From contig CBDCEM010000003.1 in NCBI GenBank assembly GCA_965215825.1, positions 3,906,001-3,970,000 of the forward strand: a stretch of 64,000 nt of DNA, given 5' to 3'. Of the stretch, positions 9,196-17,920 are shown in pieces (position 1 is the first letter of the stretch; every line of letters begins with the position of its first letter). Below the pieces are notes generated by a model. The model made no database searches, was not told the DNA's origin, and saw only the letters and a list, made by a program, of their open reading frames with translations. This stretch comes from JAWPMT01 sp965215825 (GTDB lineage: Bacteria; Bacteroidota; Bacteroidia; Cytophagales; Cyclobacteriaceae). The position numbers were made by a program, and so were the translations under genes.

Positions 9196-9510
9196 ACCTA
9201 AGCAGGTCAGAAAACAACTAATAACTAACCTCCGAAAAGGGGTGTGACCTTGCCTTGATTAATGGAGTACTTGGCCCAGAAGTAATTGACAGAAGCTGTT
9301 TGATTTAGAGGAATACAAAGAGGGAGGTGTTCTTTTGGAGATATCCTCAATTACCCCATAACCAGGCGAGACCTGAAATTAACTTTTATTGCTTTAGCGC
9401 ATGAATCAGGAATAGAAACAAATGGATTGGCCTGTGAAATGAATGGCTAGGCAATTAGTAGCTGCTTAGTCGAATAAAATCCAATGGTTTATCAAGAGGA
9501 ATCATTCTTA
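9196..9510. other. Intergenic region, no gene seen
   Basis: About 315 bp downstream of the IS right end and of the cold-shock gene. Only very short ORFs; no clear terminator or repeat. The IS target duplication ACC is at 9196-9198. Confidence 0.4.
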
Positions 9511-9705
9511 TCAACTGATCACCTTGACATTCACTGCATTCATGCCTTTTTTTCCTCTTTCAAGTTCATACTCGACCTTGTCATTTTCTTTAACCTCATC
9601 AACCAGTCCCGACTCATGAACAAAAACATCTTCTCGGGAATCATCAGGACTAATAAACCCAAACCCCTTCGAATTATTGAAAAATTTTACAATTCCTACT
9701 TTCAT
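9511..9705 (-). CDS. Cold-shock domain protein (CspA family)
   Basis: A 64-aa single cold-shock domain that binds single-stranded RNA/DNA and acts as an RNA chaperone. Both RNA-binding motifs are present: KGFGFI (RNP1) at about residues 13-18 and VFVHES (RNP2) at about 27-32. It begins directly with MKVGIVKFF, as in the family. It is the last gene of the operon that starts at the two-box element at 10346-10390: micropeptide, cupin, Csp. The 46-bp gap from the cupin gene fits co-transcription. Confidence 0.93.
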   Translation of the reverse strand: MKVGIVKFFNNSKGFGFISPDDSREDVFVHESGLVDEVKENDKVEYELERGKKGMNAVNVKVIS

Positions 9706-9751
9706 TTCACTATCTATATTATTGTCATTTATTGACTACCCTCTGGCCCAG

Positions 9752-10105
9752 CTATAAAATATTAATCTCCTCATAACCACTTTTGATGGTCGTTGAAACT
9801 AATTTAAACCGCTCATTTGCCTTAAATTCATAGGTATTGTGAGCCGGTATGATTATGATCTGCCCGGCCCGCAGTTGAACAGATTCTTTGCCAATCATTA
9901 CCTCTGCGACCCCATCAACGATCTGAATGAGCATGTCAAAAGGAGAAGCCTTTGCAGATAAAATTTCCCCCTTATCAAAAGAAGAAATGCTAACGCTACC
10001 TGTATCCTTCTCTATAATAGGTTTGCTAACAGCAGCACCTGCTTCATAATCTACTACGTACGACAATTGATAAACTTTTGACGGCTTCAATTCAATTTTA
10101 TTCAT
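9752..10105 (-). CDS. Small cupin-domain protein, copy 1
   Basis: A 117-aa single cupin barrel. Core motifs are PFDMLIQIVDGVAEVMIGKES (motif 1 region, but with Gln in place of the usual metal-binding His) and LRAGQIIIIPAHNTYEFKAN (motif 2, PxHxxxxF). It is closely related to the cupin at 23710-24054, and both follow the same basic micropeptide and the same two-box element. Family members bind small molecules or metals; the incomplete histidine set suggests sensing or binding rather than dioxygenase chemistry. Substrate unknown. Confidence 0.8.
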   Translation of the reverse strand: MNKIELKPSKVYQLSYVVDYEAGAAVSKPIIEKDTGSVSISSFDKGEILSAKASPFDMLIQIVDGVAEVMIGKESVQLRAGQIIIIPAHNTYEFKANERFKLVSTTIKSGYEEINIL

Positions 10106-10139
10106 GCTAGAAATTGATTATCTCCTAAAGAAAGGACTA

Positions 10140-10262
10140 CTACGAACCACGACGTTTCTTTTCTGCTCTTTTAGCGGACTTATCCGCTCTCTTTTCCTTT
10201 AGGCTTCTCGCAGGTTCCTTTTTTTCCGACTTAGGCGGCTTTCCGTCTTTACTTTTTGTCAT
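10140..10262 (-). CDS. Basic Lys/Glu-rich micropeptide, 40 aa, copy 1
   Basis: A 40-aa protein, below usual annotation limits, beginning MTKSKDGKPPKSEKK and containing SLKEKRADKSAKRAEKKRR. About half the residues are Lys, Arg or Glu. I call it real because a homologue with nearly the same core lies at 24080-24199, again just upstream of a cupin gene and just downstream of the two-box element. Disordered, possibly nucleic-acid- or ribosome-associated; function unknown. It is followed after 34 bp by the cupin gene. Confidence 0.75.
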   Translation of the reverse strand: MTKSKDGKPPKSEKKEPARSLKEKRADKSAKRAEKKRRGS

Positions 10263-10345
10263 GTTCGAGGTTTCAACTATTGTATCCAATCTATTAAATG
10301 CAGCGACCAACCAATACAAAGCTCAGTACGGTGGATAGTTAAAGT

Positions 10346-10390
10346 ATTACATCACAAATAAGCTTTGTTACACATTTCTCATGTTAAGGA
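10346..10390 (-). promoter_or_regulatory. Two-box element, copy a (micropeptide-cupin-csp operon)
   Basis: Plus-strand boxes ATTACA (10346-10351) and GTTACA (10367-10372) are 21 bp apart, followed by the conserved TTTCTCATGTTA. Read toward the gene this is TAACATGAGAAATGTGTAAC, 15 bp, TGTAAT. It lies about 85 bp upstream of the micropeptide start. Related copies precede seven other sites in the window. Confidence 0.7.
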
Positions 10391-10578
10391 GCGTGATTCA
10401 AACGATTTGACGCACTGGCTATAAATGTTTTGATATTGTTTTAATTGAGGAAATTTGAACTTCTTTAGCTATTGATGCTAAGCTATTTCCCCCGATGATT
10501 TTTTCCAGGCGCAGATTGAATCAGCACTTAGAAATAAAGGTGCGTTAAAACTACGTTTTGCTAGTGTAGGCTTTGTTG

Positions 10579-12159
10579 CTATTCAACTACAAATTTCTGA
10601 GTCTCTGACCAATCGCTCCAAACCAATCCTTTAGTGCGATAGCGAACCCTCCAATAATAGGTCGTCTTTTCCCGCAAAGAAGTGACATTAAGTTCTGTTA
10701 GTTCGAGCCCCTGATTCAAATCTTTTCCCCCATACCAGTCTTCAAAATGTCTCCAGATATCTACATCGGGATGGGCAAAACTGTAGGTTCGGGAAACTTG
10801 CCATTGCGTAGCTCCGTGTTCACTTCCATTGACGGATTTAAATGCAGAAGCGGTGAGAAATATAGCTTCGTTCTTTTGTTTGGACGTTTCATTGGGATTG
10901 ACACATGCAGGTCTCTCTGGTTTTTCATCGTATCGTTTCACCTTTATCACATCGTTCACTTCATTGTCCTTTGGGTTAGTCAGGTCCCCCCTACTGACAC
11001 GTTTCAACTCAAATGTTGGATCTTCCCCTCCGGTAACTTCCACCAAAACGAAGCCATAGTCGCTTCTACTGACTGAAAATTCATCGTAGTTTCTCTGTGC
11101 ATACTCTCCCCAGCCGTCGATTCGGCCTCCGGCTGTAGCTACATTGACCCACAAGTGCTTATGATCCCTGGATTGCCCCCTTGCATAACCATGGGTGTGC
11201 CCGTAGAAATGGATAGAAGGCTTACCTGTGCGGGTGGAGAACTTTTCCAAAAGCGTAATTACTTCCCCTGTAAAGTCTCGTTCTCCGGCAATCCACAATT
11301 CTGACTTATATGGATGATGTAGTTGCGCAAATACAAAATCTATATGGTCATTTTGGGCAGCATCTTTTAGTACATCATCCAACCAGTCCAACTGAACTTC
11401 TAATCTGTAGTTGTCATTGGAATTGAGGCCAATGATCCTCATGTTGCCATAATCCTTGTAGTACCAATGCTCCATGTATCCCGGAGTGCCATTGTCCGGC
11501 AAATGGAAATATTTAAAGTAGAAATCACTGTTCCTTTCGTGATTTCCAAGCACGGGATACACAGGGACGAAGGGCAACAGTTTTGCAGATTGTCTGAAAA
11601 AATCGTTTGTCCAATCCGTATATACCAGACCTTCTACGACCAGATCACCGGGAATAAGGACAGTAGCTAACTCCTTAGATAGGTCGTAATCCGTTTTTCC
11701 CTGAGTCAAATAAGGTAAAACTCCCTCCTCGATCGTTTCCTTGAATTTATCCGGATGATCATCATCTCGTTGCATATCGCTCATAGCCAGGAATTGAAAA
11801 GATGTTTCTTCTCCGGGCAAGGGCGGGGTGGTGAAATGATAGATAGAGGATTCGAACAATCCTGTCGTCACCCGATAGAAATAAGTAGTTGCAGGTGACA
11901 GGCCTTCCAATTTTACCCGATGAATTTCTGAAGGGCGCTCGTTTACCATGGAAAACACTTTTTCCGTTTGATTCGATAATTCCCGTGTCGTTCCCCAAAG
12001 GACTTCACAAGTTCCCCCTTCGGAGGTCTCCCACATGATGTGAATGCTATTAGGGGTCGCATCTTGTAAATAAGGAGCTACCACCAACTCCTGTCCTTGC
12101 ATAATCAGAGAAGGTAGAATCAACAAGAGAAAGGAAAATCGCGGGTTAATTTGATGCAT
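10579..12159 (-). CDS. Purple acid phosphatase-like metallophosphoesterase, secreted
   Basis: Secreted binuclear-metal phosphoesterase, 526 aa. A signal peptide (FSFLLLILPSLIMQG, residues 8-22) is followed by the Fn3-like PAP N-terminal domain (VVAPYLQDATPNSIHIMWETSE). The calcineurin-like core carries the five metal-binding blocks: SDMQRD, PGDLV, GNHER, LHHPY and GHTHGY, between about residues 127 and 320. A second Fn3-like domain (about 430-525; LREKTTYYWRVRYR) closes the protein. The likely role is phosphate scavenging from extracellular phosphoesters. Monocistronic. Confidence 0.9.
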   Translation of the reverse strand: MHQINPRFSFLLLILPSLIMQGQELVVAPYLQDATPNSIHIMWETSEGGTCEVLWGTTRELSNQTEKVFSMVNERPSEIHRVKLEGLSPATTYFYRVTTGLFESSIYHFTTPPLPGEETSFQFLAMSDMQRDDDHPDKFKETIEEGVLPYLTQGKTDYDLSKELATVLIPGDLVVEGLVYTDWTNDFFRQSAKLLPFVPVYPVLGNHERNSDFYFKYFHLPDNGTPGYMEHWYYKDYGNMRIIGLNSNDNYRLEVQLDWLDDVLKDAAQNDHIDFVFAQLHHPYKSELWIAGERDFTGEVITLLEKFSTRTGKPSIHFYGHTHGYARGQSRDHKHLWVNVATAGGRIDGWGEYAQRNYDEFSVSRSDYGFVLVEVTGGEDPTFELKRVSRGDLTNPKDNEVNDVIKVKRYDEKPERPACVNPNETSKQKNEAIFLTASAFKSVNGSEHGATQWQVSRTYSFAHPDVDIWRHFEDWYGGKDLNQGLELTELNVTSLREKTTYYWRVRYRTKGLVWSDWSETQKFVVE

Positions 12160-12432
12160 GATTCAAGGCTCGAGTTAGATAAATGTAAGATAGGGCGTCC
12201 GCGCGACCCGGCCATTCCGGAATTCCAATTTTGATGGCAACAAAAAACGCCGAGGAGTTGAATTAAATAGAGAACCGATCAGATGATATGGTTTTTCTGA
12301 TGACCCTCCAATAAAAAGCAATTTAACGAATCAATTTGGTCATGAAATTTTGACAAGAACCTTCCTCTGTTAAGGTAGAATAGTGTGAAGATTTTGCTAT
12401 TCTTACGACAAGATTTACAACCAAATTGCATA

Positions 12433-14190
12433 ATGGACATTAACATCCAGGAAATGTTTCAGGTGGCAAGTTCCCACCACCAAAAAAATGAATTGCCAGT
12501 AGCCGAAAATTGCTACCGGGATATCCTGCAAAAACAACCCGATCACCTGGATTCGCAACTCAATCTGTCCCATATTTTCCTGTTAACCAATAGACCAGAA
12601 GAAGTCCTGGATTTACTCTTACCCATATCTCAAAAGTTCCCTGACCATGAGCAGGTTTGGAATAATATTGCCATTGCTCATAAATTATTGACGAATTATG
12701 ACGACTCATTAACGGCTTTTAAAAAAGCCTCCGAATTGAACCCCGATTCCCCGGTAATCTTACATGACATCAGTATGGTACTGCAGGTCATGGGTCGAAA
12801 TGAAGAAGCGCTTAATTCGCTGGAATCTCTAACAAAATTCCATCCCACGTATCTGCCTGGACGTCTATTCCATTCCCAACTATTGAATCACCTCTTTCAG
12901 TTTGATGCCTCCGAAGGGGTTTTATTATCCATCTTAAAGGACTTCCCAAATCAGCCCGATGCACTACTGGCACTTGGCAAACTATCTACCAGAACTGGTG
13001 CAATTCAAAATGCTGACTTTTATTTCAGGAAGGCCATCGAGGAAAAACCTGAACTGACTGAAGCTCATATCGAATATGGCAATTTGTTGATTCACCAGGG
13101 AGACATTCATAACGGAGCTCAATTCCTTCAACAGGCTATCAATCATTCTCCTCAGGATTGGACTGCCTACTTTCATCTGGGTAATGCCTATCTACAATTT
13201 TCCCGTTTTGAAGAAGCCCTGATACCTCTTAAAAAAGCACTTGAATTATCACCAGGAAACGAAAAGGTTCGGAATGCCCTGAGTTGGATATATAAACGCT
13301 TTGTCCCCGAATGGCACATGAGTATGATCGCCGATACGGTACGCAATCAAGCTTATGAGCAAGCGCTTGCTAAAGTTGTAAAGCCAGAAAGCATTGTTTT
13401 CGATATTGGGGCAGGTTCGGGGTTGCTTTCAATGATGGCAGCAAGACAAGGAGCCAAACTCGTCTATACCTGTGAGCTTTCAAAAGTGATGTCGGACATG
13501 GCTCAGGAAATCATCACAAAAAATGGATATCAGGATCAGATAGAACTATTCCCCGTGAAATCTACCTCACTAAGGGCTGAACAATTCAAGGAAAAACCTA
13601 ATATCCTTGTTTCTGAGATCCTGGATGCTGGCTTGATCGGTGAGCATGCCATACCCACCATTCGACATGCCTTAAAGGACCTTTGTGCCGAATCATGTAC
13701 CATTATTCCAGCAAGGGCCACTATCATAGGAAAACTTGTCAGTATACCGGAATTACGCCCTGTGAATCCTGTTCGCGAAATCGAAGGGTTTGATTTTACT
13801 CCTTTCGATCAATTTCGAGTTCCTAATGAATACCTCGTGGACAATATCTCCAAATACCATTATAAATCTCTTTCTCAACCTGGAGATCTGAAGGCTTATG
13901 ACTTTTATGATCTTGGTGTGCCAATTCCAAATCATCAATGGAGAGAAAAATATTTTGAGATAGTAGTCACTGAAGATGGCACATTGGATGCCATGGCCTT
14001 TTGGTTTAAGCTCTGGCTCGATGATGAGATTACCATTTCCACAGACCCTGAAGCTCCGATCAAACATCACTGTTGGAATCAGGCCATTTACTTCTTCGAT
14101 GACAAAAACGAAGTGACTAAAAACCAAATAATCAGGATCAAAATGATCTACAATGACATTAAAATCCGATTCGAGGTGGTTGGGACTTGA
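12433..14190 (+). CDS. TPR-repeat protein arginine methyltransferase-like enzyme
   Basis: Cytoplasmic TPR/PRMT fusion. I prefer the ATG at 12433 (MDINIQEMFQ), because TPR helices begin there; the ORF runs 16 codons further upstream. Residues about 1-300 are around eight TPR units. Then VFDIGAGSGLLSMMAARQGA (about 322-341) is SAM motif I, VYTCELS is the acidic loop and VSEILDAGLIGEH (about 393-405) is the double-glutamate loop of PRMTs. The C-terminal beta-barrel domain is present, as in PRMT7/9-type proteins. Bacterial members are rare and their substrates unknown; TPRs probably recruit a protein partner. Confidence 0.85.
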   Translation: MDINIQEMFQVASSHHQKNELPVAENCYRDILQKQPDHLDSQLNLSHIFLLTNRPEEVLDLLLPISQKFPDHEQVWNNIAIAHKLLTNYDDSLTAFKKASELNPDSPVILHDISMVLQVMGRNEEALNSLESLTKFHPTYLPGRLFHSQLLNHLFQFDASEGVLLSILKDFPNQPDALLALGKLSTRTGAIQNADFYFRKAIEEKPELTEAHIEYGNLLIHQGDIHNGAQFLQQAINHSPQDWTAYFHLGNAYLQFSRFEEALIPLKKALELSPGNEKVRNALSWIYKRFVPEWHMSMIADTVRNQAYEQALAKVVKPESIVFDIGAGSGLLSMMAARQGAKLVYTCELSKVMSDMAQEIITKNGYQDQIELFPVKSTSLRAEQFKEKPNILVSEILDAGLIGEHAIPTIRHALKDLCAESCTIIPARATIIGKLVSIPELRPVNPVREIEGFDFTPFDQFRVPNEYLVDNISKYHYKSLSQPGDLKAYDFYDLGVPIPNHQWREKYFEIVVTEDGTLDAMAFWFKLWLDDEITISTDPEAPIKHHCWNQAIYFFDDKNEVTKNQIIRIKMIYNDIKIRFEVVGT

Positions 14191-14329
14191 GAAAAGTTCT
14201 AAAACACCATGAAAACGGTAATGGTATCAGGTTCTCCTTTGACATCATCAACGCCATTACATGAGTGGTAACTAATAGAAGCACTTTTTTACCTTAATTT
14301 TAAAGTAAACCTAAAAAAACAGCAGGAAC

Positions 14330-16780
14330 ATGAAGAACCTCTTTTATTGCCTCTTTTGTCTCTCAATCAGTATTGGAGCATCAGCACAGAGTGGACTTAC
14401 CTACCAGGAGCCACCCAAAGAAATTAAGGAATTGGTAGATGCTCCATTGGCCCCTAGTGTCAGAATAGACAATGAAGGTAAGCATGTGGTGCTACTTTAT
14501 CGCAATGCTTATAAGACCATCAAAGAACTATCGGAAAAGGAGTTGCGATTAGGTGGCTTACGTATCAATCCGGTAACAAACATTGGTAGCAGGACGACTT
14601 TCTACAATAATATCAAAGTCAAAGAAGCATTTGAGGAAAATGCGAGTTCGGTAACCGGACTCCCCGAAAACCCCCGATTTGCAAACTTCAGCTATTCACC
14701 CGATCAAAGCATGATGGCTTTTACGCACACAACTTACGCAGGTGTCGAGATATGGCTCCTGGATATCGAAGCTGGTTCCGCAAAAAAACTTACCAATGCC
14801 AGTGCCAATGCGAACCTGGGTAGGCCGATGGTTTGGGCCGCCGACAGTAAAAGCATGTTAGTTAAGATGCTTCCCTCCGATCGGGCACCATTAATCGACG
14901 CTCAAACTGCCGTGCCCTCAGGACCGACAGTTACTGTAAGTTCCGGAGCAAAGGCACAAAATCGTACGTATCAGGACCTACTGAAAAACCCCACCGATGA
15001 GGAAAACTTTCAACAACTGGCACGCTCAGAGATATTTAAGGTAACCCTGGATGGCCAATCAACGCTTTGGATGAATACCGGAATGTACCGTGGAATGGAT
15101 TTCTCTCCGGATGGAAATTACATACTGATCACCCGGGTGAAAAGACCATTCTCCTATCTTGTTCCATACACCAGGTTTGCTTCTGAAACAGCCATTTATG
15201 ATACTGATGGACATCAAATCAAATTGCTTCTGGACAAACCTGTAGATGAAGTTAGGCCAAAAGGCTTTATGGCAACTACAGACAAACCCAGAGGTTTTGG
15301 ATGGAGAAGTGATAAACCCGCTTCTATAACCTGGGCCCAGGCCAGGGACGGTGGTGACCCCACTTCAGAAGTTGACTTTCACGATGAGGTGTTCGAACTG
15401 GCTGCACCCTTTTCTGGTGAATCCAGATCTATCTTAAAAGTGAAAAACCGATATGCCGGGATCAATTGGGGGAACGATGAAGTGGCGATTGGTTACGACT
15501 ACTGGTTTGATGATCGCAATACAAAAACCTATGTATTCAATCCTTCAGATCCATCCGTAGCTCCTAAGGTCATCTCAGATCGAAATTATCAGGACCGGTA
15601 CAGTGATCCGGGAGAATTTGTGACCTCCAGAAATAAATTCAATCGGAACGTGCTGCAAATCGACAAAGGAAATGCCTTTTTGATGGGAGATGGATTTACT
15701 GAAAACGGGCAATTCCCTTTCATAGATCAAATCAATCTCACCACTAGCAATACGACACGCCTCTATCAGTCAGAATATACGGAGAAAGTGGAGGATTTGG
15801 TTTATGCCATGGATATGAGCAAAGGCGAGATTCTCACCCGGATTGAATCTCCAACCGAGTACCCTAATTACTATTTGCGAAACATCAAAAAGAAAGCGTC
15901 TTTAAAACCAATTACACAATTTGAAAACCCCTTCAAATCAATGATGGAGGTAGAAAAAGAGGTAATTACTTACAAGAGAGATGATGGTGTGGAACTAACG
16001 GGTACGCTTTATTTACCTCTTGGATATGATAAGGAGAAAAAGGAAAAAATGCCGATGATCATGTGGGCTTATCCTGTCGAATATAAAGACAAAGCCAGTG
16101 CTGGTCAAAATACGACGAATCCCAACGAATTTGTTTATCCTTATTATGGATCGCCGGTCTACTGGGTAACAAGAGGCTACGTAGTGCTGAATGATGCTGC
16201 TTTCCCTATCATCGGTGAAGGAGAAGAAGAACCCAATGATTCGTTTCGAGAACAGTTAGTGGCGAACGCAAAAGCAGGGATAGATGCAGTGGATCAAATG
16301 GGTTATATCGACAGAAACAGAGTGGGTGTTGGTGGTCATTCCTATGGTGCATTCATGGTTGCCAATTTGTTGAGTCATTCCAATCTTTTTGCAGCGGGTA
16401 TCGCACGTAGTGGTGCATACAATCGTACGTTGACACCTTTTGGTTTCCAGCGAGAAGAACGAAGCTACTGGGATGCCCCTGAGGTGTATTATACCATGTC
16501 CCCATTCATGCATGCGGATAAAATGAAGACTCCTCTGCTTCTAATCCATGGCGAGGCAGATAACAACTCCGGGACCTATCCTATGCAAAGTGAACGCTAC
16601 TTCAATGCGCTAAAAGGGCTGGGTGGTCCGGCAAGGCTGGTCATGCTGCCGAAAGAAAGTCATGGTTATCGCGCCAAAGAAAGCATCATGCACGTGCTTT
16701 GGGAGCAGGATCAATGGCTTGAAGAACATGTGAAAAACAGACCTAGTCTGGAAACTTCCGTTCAGTTAGAAAAGAAATAG
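14330..16780 (+). CDS. S9 prolyl-oligopeptidase family serine peptidase (glutamyl endopeptidase-like)
   Basis: Exported 816-aa serine peptidase. A signal peptide (LFYCLFCLSISIGASAQ) is followed by a beta-propeller-like region to about residue 540 and an alpha/beta-hydrolase domain. The catalytic triad is visible: Ser 671 in GGHSYGAF, Asp 744 in HGEADNNSGT, His 778 in PKESHGYR. The segment ARSGAYNRTLTPFGFQ after the nucleophile is characteristic of the branch that includes plant chloroplast glutamyl endopeptidase (MEROPS S9D). Likely degrades peptides in the periplasm or medium. A strong terminator follows. Confidence 0.9.
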   Translation: MKNLFYCLFCLSISIGASAQSGLTYQEPPKEIKELVDAPLAPSVRIDNEGKHVVLLYRNAYKTIKELSEKELRLGGLRINPVTNIGSRTTFYNNIKVKEAFEENASSVTGLPENPRFANFSYSPDQSMMAFTHTTYAGVEIWLLDIEAGSAKKLTNASANANLGRPMVWAADSKSMLVKMLPSDRAPLIDAQTAVPSGPTVTVSSGAKAQNRTYQDLLKNPTDEENFQQLARSEIFKVTLDGQSTLWMNTGMYRGMDFSPDGNYILITRVKRPFSYLVPYTRFASETAIYDTDGHQIKLLLDKPVDEVRPKGFMATTDKPRGFGWRSDKPASITWAQARDGGDPTSEVDFHDEVFELAAPFSGESRSILKVKNRYAGINWGNDEVAIGYDYWFDDRNTKTYVFNPSDPSVAPKVISDRNYQDRYSDPGEFVTSRNKFNRNVLQIDKGNAFLMGDGFTENGQFPFIDQINLTTSNTTRLYQSEYTEKVEDLVYAMDMSKGEILTRIESPTEYPNYYLRNIKKKASLKPITQFENPFKSMMEVEKEVITYKRDDGVELTGTLYLPLGYDKEKKEKMPMIMWAYPVEYKDKASAGQNTTNPNEFVYPYYGSPVYWVTRGYVVLNDAAFPIIGEGEEEPNDSFREQLVANAKAGIDAVDQMGYIDRNRVGVGGHSYGAFMVANLLSHSNLFAAGIARSGAYNRTLTPFGFQREERSYWDAPEVYYTMSPFMHADKMKTPLLLIHGEADNNSGTYPMQSERYFNALKGLGGPARLVMLPKESHGYRAKESIMHVLWEQDQWLEEHVKNRPSLETSVQLEKK

Positions 16781-16801
16781 TAGAAATTTATATCACAGAT
16801 G

Positions 16802-16834
16802 AAAAACCGGATCGATAAGTCCGGTTTTTCTTTC
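16802..16834 (+). terminator. Rho-independent terminator after the S9 peptidase gene
   Basis: Stem AAAAACCGGA / TCCGGTTTTT with an eight-base loop, then a T-rich run. It lies 22 bp after the stop codon. Confidence 0.85.
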
Positions 16835-16925
16835 AGAGACGAAGTAAATGGGTCATGAACCTGTATATGACTGAATTGGCTGGTTATAGGTTAACTTGTT
16901 GAATTGAATTTCAACTCACCCTAAA

Positions 16926-17834
16926 ATGGATGTTCAATTTATTCTGGATGAGCTCTCGAAGGATCAATTAAGTGTGGTTGCTTTTCCAATTTTTGGATTG
17001 GCTATCATCATTGAGGTAGTCCTCATCAGAAAGCGAAATCCCAATGCATATAATGGCAAGGATACTTTAGTGTCACTTGTGATGTTGGTATTCACTGTGA
17101 TCATTGAAGTTATACCCAAATTATTGGCCTTCGCAGCTTGCTATTATCTACATGAATGGAGTCCACTTAAAGATATTGTAGCACGCCAATGGTGGGCCTG
17201 GACTTTATTGTTTTTTATCGACGACTTTACCTACTATTGGTTCCATCGATCCAATCACGAAGTGCGTCTGTTTTGGGCGGGTCACGTACCTCACCATTCA
17301 TCGGTGCATCTCAATTTAGGAACAGCTCTTAGACAGGGAGTTGGAGAACGCCTCCATAAGTTCCTCTTTTGGCTTTGGATTCCGTTACTGGGTTTCGATC
17401 CCTTAATGATGTTTATAGTAATGTCAGTCAATCTATTTTATCAATTCTGGATACATACGGAATTGGTGGGTAAACTTCCCTCATGGATTGAATTCATTTT
17501 CAATACGCCTTCTCATCATCGCGTACATCACGCATCAAATATTCGGTATCTGGATCGAAACCATGCAGGGGCACTGATCATTTGGGACAGAATCTTCGGC
17601 ACCTTCTCAGAGGAAAAAGATTTTGAAAAATGTGTCTACGGATTAACCGTGAATATTGAAACTTATCATCCCATCAAAGTTGCTGGTCATGAATATGTCG
17701 CCATCTGGAAGGATATATGTCGTGCTGAAAAATGGTCTGACAAATTGAAATACATCTTCTACGCTCCCGGTTGGAGCCATGATGGGGAGGACAAAAGGGC
17801 GGCAGTTTTAAGAGATAAAACAGATCAACCATGA
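16926..17834 (+). CDS. Sterol desaturase / fatty acid hydroxylase family protein
   Basis: Di-iron membrane hydroxylase, 302 aa, with four to five transmembrane helices. The histidine clusters of the FA_hydroxylase family are clear: WFHRSNHEVRLFWAGHVPHHSS (about 102-123) and HHRVHHASN (about 197-205). Substrate is a membrane lipid, sterol-like molecule or fatty acid; it cannot be fixed from sequence. It lies between a terminator and a TPR kinase gene 87 bp downstream. Confidence 0.88.
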   Translation: MDVQFILDELSKDQLSVVAFPIFGLAIIIEVVLIRKRNPNAYNGKDTLVSLVMLVFTVIIEVIPKLLAFAACYYLHEWSPLKDIVARQWWAWTLLFFIDDFTYYWFHRSNHEVRLFWAGHVPHHSSVHLNLGTALRQGVGERLHKFLFWLWIPLLGFDPLMMFIVMSVNLFYQFWIHTELVGKLPSWIEFIFNTPSHHRVHHASNIRYLDRNHAGALIIWDRIFGTFSEEKDFEKCVYGLTVNIETYHPIKVAGHEYVAIWKDICRAEKWSDKLKYIFYAPGWSHDGEDKRAAVLRDKTDQP

Positions 17835-17920
17835 TCACAGGTCAAAATCACTAGACCAGCCAAGTATTTTTTTGATTTAACCTGGATTCTCTAATTTTTC
17901 GCCCAACTAAACTGGTCCCC

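Noticed and set aside
9245..9270. TGTGACCTT near 9242
   Set aside because: No GTC at 22-23 bp, so not counted as an ECF promoter.
13753..14127. Minus-strand frame of 124 aa inside the PRMT gene
   Set aside because: Shadow frame; the plus strand has a well conserved domain and no minus-strand signal.
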